A stretch of 34,924 nt of DNA from Syntrophobacteraceae bacterium (GTDB taxonomy: Bacteria; Desulfobacterota; Syntrophobacteria; Syntrophobacterales; Syntrophobacteraceae), in contig JALOOX010000066.1 in assembly GCA_025454175.1 (NCBI GenBank), positions 1-34,924 of the forward strand, given 5' to 3'. A model generated the notes under the pieces. It was given only the letters and a program-made list of their open reading frames with translations, was not told the origin of the DNA and made no database searches. Positions 15,102-24,962 of the stretch are shown here, in pieces; position 1 is the stretch's first letter, and each line of letters opens with the position of its first letter. Both the position numbers and the translations under genes were made by a program.

Positions 15102-15908
15102 TTATGGGGCCTCCCTCAACCGCTCGGTGAAGCTCTTGACTGCCGCCATGTATTGCGTGATCCCCCGGTAAAGGATGTCATTGTGGCCCGCATCGGGGAT
15201 CCTGACCAGCCATTTGTGCCCGGCCGCGGAAGCCTCGTGAAGGTCCAGGGCATCGGAGAAAGGGATGATCCGGTCGAGCTCCGCGTGAATGATGAGAGTC
15301 GGCCGCAAAACCCGACGAATCTTCACGTGGTTGCCCACGAAATCCGTCCCGGAGAGCCCCAGCCGCTCCACGTTCAGCCCCAGCAGTCGGAGCAGGGGCA
15401 CGGTATGGGCAAAACCGCTCTCGATGATGAGCCCGCTGACGGGATGGCGGTCGCCGGAGGCAGCCAGCTCGATGGCGGGAGCGCTTCCCAGCGAACGCCC
15501 CATGACCACCATCGGCCCGCTGTACCCTCTCTCAGCCAGGTAACCCACCAGGAAATCCATCACCGAATGGGCATCCCGGATCAGTGCCGAGCAGGTGGGC
15601 ATCCCGGTGGACCGTCCATATCCCCGGTAGTCCACGGGACAGAAATTCACCCCGATCCTCCGGTAGACGGGACCCATGTCGTCATAGTCCGCCACGATCT
15701 CGCCGTTGCCGTGAAAGAAGAGCATGTTCACGAACGAGGGATCGAAAAGATGGAAACGCCCACCCACGTGCACCGAATCGTCCACGGGGATCAAAAGGTC
15801 ATGGACCGACGAATGGGCGGCGCCCCCCGCCGCCCGCGGCTCGGGCCTCGGGTGAAAAAGCAGGTTGAGCACCTCGGGTCTGTCCAGCGGACTGCAGTCA
15901 AACTCCAT
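15102..15908 (-). CDS. Alpha/beta hydrolase
   Basis: The 268-aa protein has the HGNGE oxyanion region near 67-71, DYRGYGRS, the nucleophile elbow GRSLGS (Ser about 139), an Asp near the ELDRIIPF loop and His in DAGHND near the end: a full Ser-Asp-His set. It resembles bacterial serine hydrolases of the BEM46/ABHD13 type. No signal peptide is seen. The substrate is unknown. It heads a three-gene operon with the SpoIIAA-like and hypothetical genes. Confidence 0.88.
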   Translation of the reverse strand: MEFDCSPLDRPEVLNLLFHPRPEPRAAGGAAHSSVHDLLIPVDDSVHVGGRFHLFDPSFVNMLFFHGNGEIVADYDDMGPVYRRIGVNFCPVDYRGYGRSTGMPTCSALIRDAHSVMDFLVGYLAERGYSGPMVVMGRSLGSAPAIELAASGDRHPVSGLIIESGFAHTVPLLRLLGLNVERLGLSGTDFVGNHVKIRRVLRPTLIIHAELDRIIPFSDALDLHEASAAGHKWLVRIPDAGHNDILYRGITQYMAAVKSFTERLREAP

Positions 15909-16244
15909 TGAACATCTCCTGAAACGGCCTTCCGTGATGATACCCGCCTTCAGTCCTCGGAAGGACGAAATAGTAATTCATTGTCTCATAAGCATCAGGT
16001 TTTGCAAAGTCACTGTTTCCAACACCCTTCGTCATGTCTGTTGCGTTCCGGCCTTGATTTGCAGCATAATCGAGCCATTGGTGAGCGAAGCCTCAAATTC
16101 ACCAACTGCTCGGCATCGTGCCGGCCAGCCTCGCGAATTGCTTTTTAGAGCTCCGCCTGGACCTTCCGGGAAAGCTCCGGATGAGCCATTTCCAGGAGCC
16201 TGATTCGACCGCTTCATGACCGCCCGGCACGGGAGGATGGTGGA
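15909..16244. other. Divergent intergenic region
   Basis: It lies between the hydrolase gene (minus) and the HDOD-kinase gene (plus), and must hold both promoters. I see no clear -35/-10 pair, terminator or convincing short gene. Confidence 0.4.
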
Positions 16245-17921
16245 ATGGAAAGGAAAGACCGAAACGAAACCCTGCAGCGACTGATCGATTGGGACTCATT
16301 CCCGTCACCCTCTCCGCTTCTCATGCAGCTCGTGGACCTCGCATCCGAGGAAAAAGCCACGCCCAAGGACCTGGCGCGGATCATCGAACAGGATCCCGGC
16401 CTCACGACCCGGCTCATCAAGCTGGCCAATTCGGCCGCCTACGCGCGACGCCGCCAGATCTCATCCATTTCCGACGCCGTCATGCTGATGGGTTACAACC
16501 GGCTTCGAGTGATGGCCCTCACCGTCTCCCTGAGGGACGGTTTTCCCCTGGGCAGGGTGGGCGGAATGGACTACGAACGGTTCTGGAAGACCTCGCTCTA
16601 CCGGGGCATCCTTGCCCAGAGCCTCGCCCGCTGCCTCAAAAACGAAAGCGCCGGCGAGGAGGAGGCCTTCGTTGGCGGGCTCATCCTCGAAATGGGCATG
16701 CTCCTGTTGTTTCAAATCTGCCCCGAATCCCTCAAGGGCGCGTTTCCGGGAGGGAATGTCTCCCTGGGAGAGACCATCGATTGGGAAAGGGAAAACCTGG
16801 GCATGGATCACCGAGCCGTCGGGCGCTTGGTGCTGCAGCGATGGCAGTTTCCCGAAAGCCTCGTGGAGGCCCAGCGGTTTCACGGCCCCGAAGCGCTGGA
16901 GCAGAGCCGGCCCCCGCTGGTGAGGGTCCTCGAGCTGGCCCGGTCGGCCTGCCAGCTGTTTTTCGGAAAGCGAACGGATTTCGAGCTCATTCAAAGGACA
17001 GCCGCTTCCATTGAAACATCCGCCGAGCAGGTGAGCGAGATCCTCTGCCGGACCTTTTTCCAGGTGGAGCAGGCCGCGGAAATGCTGCGCCTCCAGCCCA
17101 GCACCGACCGGGACATAATGGAAGCCCTGGGAAAGGCTAATCGCGCCCTGGCCCGCATCAACGAATCCCTCCAGTCAAACGTCGAAAAGTTCGTGAAGCT
17201 GGTCACCGAGAACGAAGCGTCGGACAACTGGTGCCTCTCGGAAGCCCTCGTGGACAAGAAAAAGGCCGTCGAGAACGTGCTGGACGCCGTGGCCCACGAG
17301 ATCAGAAACCCGCTCATGGCCATCGGCGGCTTCGCTCAGCGGCTGGCCAGGAACGTGGAGGCCAAAAGCGACCTCCTCAAGTATGCCGGCATCATCATCC
17401 AGGAATCCTCCCGCCTGGAGCAAGTCTTCAAGGGAGTGGTGGCCGTGAGCCAGCCCTACCAGCCGACGTTCGGCGAGAGCGACCTCATTGGGATCCTGGA
17501 CGACGCCATCGAGGAGCTCAGGAGCGTCATGGAGGAGAAGCGCATCGAGGTGATCCGAAACTATGGCCGCGAGCTGCTCCCGCTTCTGATCGATGCCAAG
17601 GCCATTCGCAAGGCCATCCAGCAGCTCCTCAAGACGGTCATTCAACTGGTGGAGGAGGAGAGCGCCGTGATCCAGGTGGAGCTGCCCTCCGCACAAGCCG
17701 TGGGAGAAGTCCGGATTTCCATTTCGGGGCGAGGATGGACGATTCCGGACGACGTGGGCAAGGTGCTCTCGGGCTTCGATTTTTCGAGCAAGACGCTGGG
17801 AGTCGGCTTCGGGCTCCTCATGACGAGAAAGATCCTGGAAGCCCATGAAGGCACCATCCACTGGAAGAGGACCGACGCCTCGGCCTCCTTCGAGGTGTGC
17901 TTGCCCGCAGCCGCGGCGTGA
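16245..17921 (+). CDS. HDOD domain-histidine kinase-like hybrid protein
   Basis: GGAGG lies eight bases before the ATG. Residues about 15-215 are an HDOD domain (SPLLMQLVDLASEEKATP, DPGLTTRLIKLANSA); about 335-410 a HisKA domain with the H-box HEIRNPLMAI, His351; about 430-555 a HATPase. The ATPase part is degenerate: its N-box region (KAIQQLLKTVIQL) lacks the Asn and the G1 box reads SGRGW rather than DxGxG, while the G2 box (GVGFGLLMTRKIL) remains. Kinase activity is doubtful; it may be a sensor or adaptor. The HDOD part suggests a link to signalling or motility, and the chemoreceptor gene is near. No response regulator is attached. Confidence 0.85.
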   Translation: MERKDRNETLQRLIDWDSFPSPSPLLMQLVDLASEEKATPKDLARIIEQDPGLTTRLIKLANSAAYARRRQISSISDAVMLMGYNRLRVMALTVSLRDGFPLGRVGGMDYERFWKTSLYRGILAQSLARCLKNESAGEEEAFVGGLILEMGMLLLFQICPESLKGAFPGGNVSLGETIDWERENLGMDHRAVGRLVLQRWQFPESLVEAQRFHGPEALEQSRPPLVRVLELARSACQLFFGKRTDFELIQRTAASIETSAEQVSEILCRTFFQVEQAAEMLRLQPSTDRDIMEALGKANRALARINESLQSNVEKFVKLVTENEASDNWCLSEALVDKKKAVENVLDAVAHEIRNPLMAIGGFAQRLARNVEAKSDLLKYAGIIIQESSRLEQVFKGVVAVSQPYQPTFGESDLIGILDDAIEELRSVMEEKRIEVIRNYGRELLPLLIDAKAIRKAIQQLLKTVIQLVEEESAVIQVELPSAQAVGEVRISISGRGWTIPDDVGKVLSGFDFSSKTLGVGFGLLMTRKILEAHEGTIHWKRTDASASFEVCLPAAAA

Positions 17922-17978
17922 TCCTTCGAAAACGCCCGAGATTACACTGATTAAGGATTGGATCCTTCTCTTCTTAAT

Positions 17979-18095
17979 TCACCGCAAAGGCGTGATCTGG
18001 AGAGACCCGACAGGGCACAGGCCTTCCGCACGCTCCAGGGCATGCAGCAGCTCGCGAACATTCCCCGGCCAGCGGTAATGCATGAGCGCCTCCCT
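17979..18095 (-). pseudogene. Remnant of a sigma-54-dependent activator (NtrC family)
   Basis: The 38 codons include [17 protein letters not shown], the conserved end of the AAA+ sigma-54 interaction domain. A stop codon precedes it directly in frame and a TGA ends it, so the rest of the domain and the DNA-binding helix are missing. It lies between the HDOD-kinase and chemoreceptor genes, and might be a relic of a regulator once paired with that kinase. Confidence 0.75.
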
Positions 18096-18132
18096 TCAAG
18101 ACAAAGGCATCGCGCCCGGGCAGTGAGTGGGC

Positions 18133-20166
18133 TCAGAAATCACTGAAGCCGTCGGCTTCCATTGGAATGGTGCTCCTGGAGCCGGACTGGCGTTCGGCCG
18201 GCGTCGCGGCAGGGAGCATGGCCTGGTGGCCCTTTCCGTTGCCGGGCCTGGCAGTGGGGCGCCGGGCCGGGAGAGCCGACCGGGACGACCTGTTGTCAAC
18301 GTTCCCCGGCCGATGCTCCTCGGCTGCCGCTTTTCCGCTCCTTCGGGCTTTCGATTGGGCGGCTCCAACCATGACGACGAGCTCGCCCACCATGTCCTTC
18401 ATGGTCTCGGCCTGGGCGTTCATCTGCTCGGAAGCCGCGGCGGACTCCTCGGCATTGGCCGCGTTCTGCTGGGTCACCTTGTCCATCTCCGTGACGGCGC
18501 GGTTGATCTGCTCGATGCCCTGGGCCTGCTCGCTCGATGCCGCCGAAATCTCGCCCACCAGCTCGGCCACCTTGCCGGCGCTCCCCGCCACCTGCTGGAA
18601 GGCCTCGCTGGTTCGCTGCATCAAATCCGACCCGTCTTTCACCTTCTTGACCGTTCCCTCGATAAGATCCGCCGTGTTTCTCGCCGCTTCCGCCGCGCGC
18701 ATGGCCAGGTTCCGCACCTCGTCCGCAACCACCGCGAAGCCCGCTCCCGCCTCGCCGGCCCGCGCCGCCTCGACGGCCGCGTTCAATGCCAGCAGATTGG
18801 TCTGAAAAGCGATTTCATCGATGGTCTTGATGATCTTGGACGTATCCTCGCTCGCCCTCGTGATTTCCGCCATGGAATCGCCCAGCTGATTCATGGATGC
18901 GTTGGCGGTGTCGATGACGCGCCTGGCCTCACCCATGAGCGAGTCGGCCTGTTGAGCGTTTTCCGCGTTCTGGCGGGTCATGGATGCCATCTCCTCGAGG
19001 GAGGACGACGTCTCCTCGATGGCGGCCGCCTGCTCGCTGGCGCCCTCCGCCAGGGACTGGCTGGCCGACGAAACCTGGGTCGAGGCCGCGGCCACCTGAT
19101 CCGCGCCGTCGTTGAGCCCCGCGATGACCCGTCGAATGGGTCCGGTGATGGACCGCGTGAGGAAAACGGCCGTCAGAAGACCGATGATCAGCGCGGCGAG
19201 GAGTCCGGCCAGCATCACGTTGGAGGCCGTGCTCAGGGATTGCTGCGCCTCGCTGGCGATCTTCGTGGTTTGCTCGGAGGCGACCACGGCCAGGTTTCGG
19301 CAGATCTCGAGGGCCCTGGTGCCGCTCACCACGCGGGCCTGGTTGATCCGCTCCATTTCCGAGTAAACCGCCATCACCTTCTTCATGGCTTCCTGGTAGG
19401 ACTCGAAATGCTGCTCAATGCTCTTGAGCTGATCCAGGTCTCCCTTTCGACTGGTGACGGCCGTGACCTGATCGACCTTCCGTCCAACGGCGGGGAAGAC
19501 CCTCTTGATGGCGTCCTCGATGACTTGCGGCTGCCGGAGGGTCTGGGCCCGCCAGTTGGCAATGCGGATTTCATTGCCGAGAGCGATGACGTCGTTGACC
19601 AGGGTGATCTTGGTCAGACGCTCCTTGAGAGCCTCCGCTTCGGCCCCGTCGGCGACTTCCTCCGCCATGAGCCTGTTCTGCTCCCTGATGAGCTGCTGCA
19701 AGGCTTCCATGAGGAACCCACCCTTGGCCTCCATCTCCTTGCGAATCTCCTCAAGATCGTCGAGATTTTTCCGGGTTTGAGCCATGAGCTTGTCGTAGTC
19801 GTCCATGGCCTGGACGGCCTCCCCCAGGGTTCCCTTCAATTGGGTCAGGTGCACCGCCTTTCCCGCAAGGTCCTGCAGCTCGCCGAGGGTCTCCCTGACC
19901 TGCGCCATGGCAGTGACACCCTCATCGTGGTATTTCATGTCGCCGGTGAAGTTGTAGCCTCGCAAGGCGTACATGGTTCGATAGACGCGGCGCTCCAGCC
20001 GGCCCGCCAGGCCGGCCTCGGGCACGTATTCCCGGGCCAGCTTCACCGCGTCGGTCTCGACCCCCTTCATCCTCGAGACGGCCATCCCACCCAGCGCCAT
20101 GGCCAGGACGAGCAGCGCGGCGAACCCCAGCACGATCTTGGTCCCCAATTTCATCTCCCTCAGCAT
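18133..20166 (-). CDS. Methyl-accepting chemotaxis protein
   Basis: The 677-aa protein has a first membrane helix about 10-30, a long helical periplasmic part (about 35-315, of the helical bimodular kind), a second membrane helix about 318-340 ([20 protein letters not shown]), a HAMP segment, and the signalling tip ([20 protein letters not shown]). It lies in the inner membrane and would signal to CheA/CheW. The last ~60 residues are basic, Pro-rich and disordered; no NWETF-type CheR tether is seen. A GGAGAAGG precedes the ATG. Confidence 0.95.
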   Translation of the reverse strand: MLREMKLGTKIVLGFAALLVLAMALGGMAVSRMKGVETDAVKLAREYVPEAGLAGRLERRVYRTMYALRGYNFTGDMKYHDEGVTAMAQVRETLGELQDLAGKAVHLTQLKGTLGEAVQAMDDYDKLMAQTRKNLDDLEEIRKEMEAKGGFLMEALQQLIREQNRLMAEEVADGAEAEALKERLTKITLVNDVIALGNEIRIANWRAQTLRQPQVIEDAIKRVFPAVGRKVDQVTAVTSRKGDLDQLKSIEQHFESYQEAMKKVMAVYSEMERINQARVVSGTRALEICRNLAVVASEQTTKIASEAQQSLSTASNVMLAGLLAALIIGLLTAVFLTRSITGPIRRVIAGLNDGADQVAAASTQVSSASQSLAEGASEQAAAIEETSSSLEEMASMTRQNAENAQQADSLMGEARRVIDTANASMNQLGDSMAEITRASEDTSKIIKTIDEIAFQTNLLALNAAVEAARAGEAGAGFAVVADEVRNLAMRAAEAARNTADLIEGTVKKVKDGSDLMQRTSEAFQQVAGSAGKVAELVGEISAASSEQAQGIEQINRAVTEMDKVTQQNAANAEESAAASEQMNAQAETMKDMVGELVVMVGAAQSKARRSGKAAAEEHRPGNVDNRSSRSALPARRPTARPGNGKGHQAMLPAATPAERQSGSRSTIPMEADGFSDF

Positions 20167-20400
20167 CGCCTTCTCCCTCTCCGTTCGGTTTACAGTGTTC
20201 GGTTCCCGGCAAATCCCCAGCCGTGGGCTGAACGTGTCTCCGCTCCCTGTCGGCTCCGGGCTTCACCAGGTCAGGACATGAATGGAATCAAGTTTCATGC
20301 CATTTAACTCAAGGCATGCTCTTATCGTGTTCTTAGGTGACCGAAGGCAAACCGAGGGGGATTGAACAGGACCGCATGAGTCCTCAACGATCCGCGGGGC

Positions 20401-20456
20401 ACTGCTCTGAAAAGCTTCAAGTTTAAGGTTTCAAGTTTCAAGTTGAAAACCAGCCC
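20401..20456 (-). repeat. Dispersed ~50-bp repeat, copy 3 (inverted)
   Basis: Read on the minus strand it begins GGCTGGTTTTCAACTTGAAA and ends CTTGAAGCTTTTCAGAGCAG, like copies 1 and 2. It sits in the gene-free stretch 20167-20786 upstream of the chemoreceptor gene. Confidence 0.85.
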
Positions 20457-20516
20457 CCGTGAGCCGCTTTTCGTTGTTTCGGGTGCCCCGGGGGCATGAG
20501 GAACTGCTGCGAGAAG

Positions 20517-20544
20517 TTCCTGGTTCCTGGTTCCTGGTTCCTGG
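20517..20544. repeat. Heptamer tandem repeat
   Basis: Four exact copies of TTCCTGG in tandem. It lies in the gap 20167-20786, close to repeat copy 3; no gene is seen in that gap. Confidence 0.95.
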
Positions 20545-20658
20545 TTGAAGCCCCTTTTCATTGCTGAAGGATGGCCGGGGGGCATGAGGGACTGGGGTGA
20601 GATTTCCGGACGCACACCGGGGCGCGCTTCGCGGTTCAGCGAGCGGAGGAAAAGAAAA

Positions 20659-20680
20659 GGGCAGGCCGGGGAGCCTGCCC
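20659..20680 (-). terminator. Rho-independent terminator of the 108-aa gene
   Basis: GGGCAGGC and GCCTGCCC form a perfect 8-bp stem. On the minus strand it is followed by TTTTCTTTTC and preceded by a run of T, so it may work both ways. It is about 107 bases past the stop of the minus-strand 108-aa gene. Confidence 0.75.
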
Positions 20681-20786
20681 AAAAACTCGAATCCCGCGCG
20701 GCAAATTCAAGCTGCGACGGAGAGAAACCGTATTGCTTCCTCTCCCACAACTCGGCGAGAGAGGATTTCGAGACCTCGCTGCAGGT

Positions 20787-21113
20787 TCAAGCGGAGGTGG
20801 CCGAGCGCAAGGCTTTGCCCGCCAGCGGGTTGAAAAGCTTCATGATGGCGTACTTCATCACATCGGAAGTCTTGAGGTCGAGTATGAACCCCAGGAGGAT
20901 GTTCTCCGGGTCCGGAGGAAGCACACACGCGTTGGTCGCATCAAAAGCCAGACCCGGGAATCCCTTGACGAGCTTCTTCTGATCCATCTTGCTCATGCCG
21001 ACCTGGATCGTTTTCTTTCCATCGATATCCTTGATTTCCCCGGCCAGGCCCACGTCCTCGATCTTTTTCAGTTTTTCATCGTCCAGGTGAATGTTGACAT
21101 AGAAGTCTGCCAT
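20787..21113 (-). CDS. Conserved-looking 108-aa protein, function unknown
   Basis: AAGGAG lies nine bases before the ATG, and a promoter and terminator frame the gene, so it is expressed alone. The product starts MADFYVNIHLDDEKLKKIED and has a mixed alpha/beta pattern with a single Cys in NACVLPPDPENILLGFILDL. No signal peptide, membrane segment or known motif is visible. Confidence 0.7.
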   Translation of the reverse strand: MADFYVNIHLDDEKLKKIEDVGLAGEIKDIDGKKTIQVGMSKMDQKKLVKGFPGLAFDATNACVLPPDPENILLGFILDLKTSDVMKYAIMKLFNPLAGKALRSATSA

Positions 21114-21221
21114 GTGAAGTCACTCCTTGATCATCTGGTTTTTCGACTGTCAGGCTGAGGAGAGGCCCGTCCTTCCGGCGAGTTGAATCCCGAAGGGAAG
21201 CCCGTTCCGTTTCCCCTCAAT

Positions 21222-21235
21222 GGGTGCATGCACCC
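21222..21235. promoter_or_regulatory. 14-bp perfect palindrome in the leader of the 108-aa gene
   Basis: GGGTGCATGCACCC is its own complement. It lies between the promoter candidate at 21270-21298 and the gene start, where a repressor could bind. No protein is known for it here. Confidence 0.4.
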
Positions 21236-21269
21236 CACCACTCTCACTTTGAGAATAATTTCATAAATT

Positions 21270-21298
21270 CCTATATTCCACCGCCCACTTCATGTCAA
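21270..21298 (-). promoter_or_regulatory. Sigma-70 promoter candidate for the 108-aa gene
   Basis: On the minus strand TTGACA is followed after 17 bases by TATAGG. It would give a leader of about 150 bases that includes the 14-bp palindrome. Confidence 0.55.
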
Positions 21299-21417
21299 CA
21301 GCAATGCATCCGTCCCCACGGGCGACAGGGGCCGTTCCCGCCGTCGGCACCCGGCCATGCATGACCAGGGGGAGCGGCCATTCATTGCGGCTCACATGGG
21401 CAGTTTCCTGGCGGCAG

Positions 21418-21447
21418 GCTCGATTGCTCATTGCTCGATTGCTCATT
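21418..21447. repeat. 15-bp tandem repeat
   Basis: GCTCGATTGCTCATT occurs twice without a gap. It is in the stretch 21299-21647, where I see no gene. Confidence 0.95.
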
Positions 21448-21647
21448 GACATGCGGGCCGGACCCTCGGACAATAGTCGCAGGGGGACGTCGACGGCTCA
21501 TAGGCCAATGCCCCTCATCGGTTCATCATTCCCCCAAGGGCCGCGCTGAGCAGTGGAAAGGCCGAAGCCCGGCGGGCTTTCGACTCGAAGGGCGAAACTC
21601 GAAACCCGAGACTTCTGGAATAACCGGAAGACCGAAAGGAGGCGAAG

Positions 21648-22346
21648 GTGAAGCGGAGTTTGTGGGTGATTGCAGTCTCGACGTTCCTGGCGGCCCTGAG
21701 CCCGGGGGCTGTCCAGGCCTCTGGCATGCAGCGCGACATCGAAAGGGCCGTATCCATTCTCGAACAATTTCAGGCCGGCCCTCAACCCACCATCCCCGAG
21801 CGCGTGCTTCGGAATGCCAGGGGACTCGCCTTCCTCACCGTTTACAGGCTCTCCCCTCAGATCACCACGGGGCAGGTACTGAGCGGCATCGGCGGCAAGG
21901 GGATCATGGTGGCCAGAACGGCCTCCGGATGGAGCGCGCCCCTGGCCCTGGCTTCAGGGAGCGCCGCTTTTGGAGGGGAGCTCCGGGAGACGCTGGCGGA
22001 GCTCATCCTGGTGATCAATGACGGCAGTGCCGTGCAGGCGCTCTCCACGGGAGAGAACGTCACCCTGGGAACCGACGTCACGGTCGCGCCCGGCCCCCGG
22101 AGCACCATTGTGGGAGCCTCCCCGAGGGCCGCCGCATATTTTTACATGCGAAGGGATGATCCCTCCATCGAGGACACCCTCGACGGAGTGGTGGTTGCGG
22201 CCAATGAATACGAAGCCCGGGATTATTACGGCGGCTCGGTTTCGGCATCCGCGATCCTGTCCGGCCAGGTGAAGCCTCCCAAGGGAACGGCGAGACTGAT
22301 CGAATTGCTGCAGGAGTCTGAAAGCGCCCGGTCACGGCGCAGGTAG
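21648..22346 (+). CDS. Secreted SYLF/Ysc84-domain protein
   Basis: It starts with GTG six bases after GGAGG. The first 25 residues form a signal peptide (basic start, LWVIAVSTFLAAL core, cut after VQA). Residues about 48-220 fit the SYLF lipid-binding domain: IPERVLRNARGLAFLTV, GIGGKGIMVAR, GWSAPLALASGSAAFGGE. Bacterial members are exported and of uncertain role. The basic tail ARSRRR is short. The gene appears alone. Confidence 0.85.
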   Translation: MKRSLWVIAVSTFLAALSPGAVQASGMQRDIERAVSILEQFQAGPQPTIPERVLRNARGLAFLTVYRLSPQITTGQVLSGIGGKGIMVARTASGWSAPLALASGSAAFGGELRETLAELILVINDGSAVQALSTGENVTLGTDVTVAPGPRSTIVGASPRAAAYFYMRRDDPSIEDTLDGVVVAANEYEARDYYGGSVSASAILSGQVKPPKGTARLIELLQESESARSRRR

Positions 22347-22511
22347 GCAAAAAAAGGCCGCCCCCGACCGGAGCAGCCCTTTCACCCGAAGCATCGGTTG
22401 TTTCCCCTGCGCCCGCACCCGGCCCGGCTTCCTGACCGCCCGATCTCTCGGCTTAATTCAACGCGCGCAGCCGGCTGGGCACATCCCGCGGATTCATCTT
22501 GTCGTCGCCTC

Positions 22512-23053
<542 letters not shown>

Positions 23054-23103
23054 TCAACCTGAACGAGTGTAGTAAAGGCGGGCGGATGTTTCTACCCGGT
23101 TCC

Positions 23104-23190
23104 GGTGGGCACGATGAACCTGTGCCCACCCTATGATTCCAAACAATATCGAGGAGTTTCGTAGGGTGGGCACGTCTTCTGGTGCCCACC
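23104..23190. repeat. Two GGTGGGCAC...GTGCCCACC hairpins
   Basis: Two hairpins with the same 9-bp perfect stem occur at 23104-23130 and 23165-23190. They are about 35 bases apart and the flanks CCCTA and TAGGG are also inverted, so the pair forms a larger palindrome. They lie in the gene-free stretch 23006-23549. Confidence 0.85.
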
Positions 23191-23237
23191 ACAACTGCAC
23201 AGGGAGTCGCGCCCGGCTTTACCAGGAGCTTGTCCGA

Positions 23238-23335
23238 GGAATGTCATTTCGAGCGATAGCGAGAAATCTCGCTCATCGTGACAACTTGACCCTTCAAGAT
23301 TTCTCTCTTCGCTGCGCTGCGTTCGAAATGAGAAA
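23238..23335. repeat. Palindromic REP-type repeat, copy 2
   Basis: The arms TCATTTCGAGCGATAGCGAG and CTGCGTTCGAAATGAG enclose AAATCTCG and AAGATTTCTC. It is related to the element at 13146-13215 and again lies between genes. Confidence 0.8.
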
Positions 23336-23479
23336 GAGACGTTCTCGGACAACCTCCTGGGCCCCAGAAGACTCCGAATCAAGCGCTCGTATCGGCACCG
23401 CCTTTATCTTGGAGTCTTCGTGACCTGGTGGTAGGCTCGTCCTCGGACTCACATACCGTTGGCCGGGTGCAGACCTTTC

Positions 23480-23508
23480 TTGACACGCAGGCCACATCAG
23501 ATTAGCTT
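23480..23508 (+). promoter_or_regulatory. Promoter candidate of the vapBC pair
   Basis: TTGACA is followed after 17 bases by TAGCTT, about 42 bases before the antitoxin ATG. TA promoters are usually repressed by their own complex. Confidence 0.4.
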
Positions 23509-23549
23509 CACTTTTGCCGTGGAAATACATCACAAAAAGGAGAGCCTTC

Positions 23550-23765
23550 ATGCGAACAACGGTCAATATTGATGACCAAACCTGCCAGGAATTGATGCAG
23601 CTCACCTCCACCACTTCCAGTGCCAGGGCCATCCGAGTGGCGCTCACCGAGTACATTGCCTGGAAACGGAAAAAGCAGCTCCTCGATCTTCGCGGCAAAC
23701 TGGATATCAACGACAACTGGCAGGAATTGCGGAGCCGGGAGATGCAGGAGCCGGCCGGTGAGTAA
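23550..23765 (+). CDS. vapB: VapB-type ribbon-helix-helix antitoxin
   Basis: AAGGAG lies seven bases before the ATG at 23550. The 71-aa product has the RHH strand MRTTVNIDDQ and helix pattern (SARAIRVALTEYIAWKRKKQ), then an acidic tail that would cover the toxin (LDINDNWQELRSREM). It should bind DNA and the VapC toxin. Its end overlaps the toxin start by eight bases. Confidence 0.85.
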   Translation: MRTTVNIDDQTCQELMQLTSTTSSARAIRVALTEYIAWKRKKQLLDLRGKLDINDNWQELRSREMQEPAGE

Positions 23766-24141
23766 GGTTATCATCGATACCTCCGCCTGGATCGATTTCT
23801 TTCGCCGCCAGACGACCCCTGTGGGGGACGCCGTCGCAGGCCTGGTCGAGCGGGATGAGGCCGCCATAACCGGCCCGGTGGTATCCGAGCTGCTGCAGGG
23901 GCTGAAGAACCGAAAGGAGATCGAAACCCTTGGCGGACTGCTGCACGTGATCCCCTACATCGAGGTCATCCGCACAGACTGGGAACAAACCGGATCCCTC
24001 CTGCTCAGACTTCGTCAGCGTGGGATTTCCGTTCCCCTGACTGATGCTCTGATTGCCGCCGTTGGCAGGCGGACAGGCTGTGCTGTCTTGACACTCGACC
24101 ACCATTTCGCGCACCTCGAGGTTCCCCTGCAGCCGTTTTGA
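23758..24141 (+). CDS. vapC: VapC-type PIN-domain ribonuclease toxin
   Basis: The GTG at 23758 gives 127 aa. The PIN acids are all seen: Asp7 in IIDTSAWID, Glu in SELLQGL, Asp in PLTDALIAA, Asp in LTLDHHF. It would cut RNA when free of VapB. This is the only complete toxin-antitoxin pair of the three in the region. Confidence 0.9.
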   Translation: MSKVIIDTSAWIDFFRRQTTPVGDAVAGLVERDEAAITGPVVSELLQGLKNRKEIETLGGLLHVIPYIEVIRTDWEQTGSLLLRLRQRGISVPLTDALIAAVGRRTGCAVLTLDHHFAHLEVPLQPF

Positions 24142-24201
24142 AAGCTCTTTCTTCCAATCATTCCTTGGTGTCTTCGTGTCCTGGTGGCTCAACTCTTTTC
24201 T

Positions 24202-24825
24202 TCATGTGTGCACCACCGATCGGTCACTCCCCATGAACTCCCTCATGGTAGCCTGCCCTTCCTGCGAGATCCCCTCCCGTTTCAGCACCTTGAGCAGCGT
24301 CAGCGCAAGAATCTTCACATCCAGCCACGGGGACCAGTGATCCACGTACCAGACGTCCAGCTCGAACTTCTCCTCCCAGGAAATGGCGTTGCGCCCGTTC
24401 ACCTGGGCCCAGCCGGTGCCCCCCGGCGGCATTTCGTGGCGCCGGGCCTGCTTGGGCGTGTACCGATCCATGTATCGCATGAGCAGGGGCCGCGGCCCCA
24501 CCAAACTCATCTCACCCTTGATGACGTTGAGCAGCTCCGGCAGCTCGTCCAGGCTGGTGCTCCTCGGGATGCGTCCAAGCCGCGTCAGCCGCTTCTCGTC
24601 GGGCAGGAGATTTCCTTCCACATCGCGCTCATCCGTCATGGTCCGAAACCTGAACATCCTGAAAGGCCTCCCCCCGAGCCCCGGGCGCTCCTGCACGAAG
24701 AAGACCGGCGCCCCCAGGGTCCAGCGCACGGCCATTGCCAGAAACAACAGCAACGGCAGCACACCGATGAATCCGGCCGACGTCGGCAGAAGATCAAAGA
24801 ATCGCTTGGAAAGGGGCATCTTCAT
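24202..24825 (-). CDS. Bacterial sugar transferase (PglC-like phosphoglycosyl transferase)
   Basis: The 207-aa product has one N-terminal membrane segment (GVLPLLLFLAMAV), then VFFVQERPGLGGRPF, FRFRTM, the catalytic DELPELLNVIKGEMSLVGPR segment with its Asp-Glu pair and GWAQVNGRNAISWEEKF. Its length suits a monotopic PglC-like enzyme, which links a sugar phosphate to undecaprenyl phosphate to start a glycan. It is intact, but its neighbours (aminotransferase, acetyltransferase, glycosyltransferase) are broken, so it may lack a working pathway here. Confidence 0.9.
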   Translation of the reverse strand: MKMPLSKRFFDLLPTSAGFIGVLPLLLFLAMAVRWTLGAPVFFVQERPGLGGRPFRMFRFRTMTDERDVEGNLLPDEKRLTRLGRIPRSTSLDELPELLNVIKGEMSLVGPRPLLMRYMDRYTPKQARRHEMPPGGTGWAQVNGRNAISWEEKFELDVWYVDHWSPWLDVKILALTLLKVLKREGISQEGQATMREFMGSDRSVVHT

Positions 24826-24962
24826 TAGAAATGTGTCGGGGATACAGACCGTTTTCCGGCAAGGTCATGGGAAGCGTTTTTCGGCGCCGCTGCCGGTCAA
24901 GCTCTCCGTCACCGCAACTCAATGCTGTTGCCAAGAGGCACACATCGGACTACCATTTGTCC

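Noticed and set aside
15961..16100. Short open frame on the minus strand upstream of the hydrolase
   Set aside because: It has no ribosome site, runs into the hydrolase start in another frame and resembles no protein I know.
18127..20307. A 726-codon open frame on the plus strand
   Set aside because: It is antisense to the chemoreceptor gene, whose product has all expected domains; the plus-strand translation is Leu/His/Gly-rich shadow sequence.
20517..20544. CRISPR array
   Set aside because: The units are seven bases in direct contact with no spacers, and there are no cas genes.
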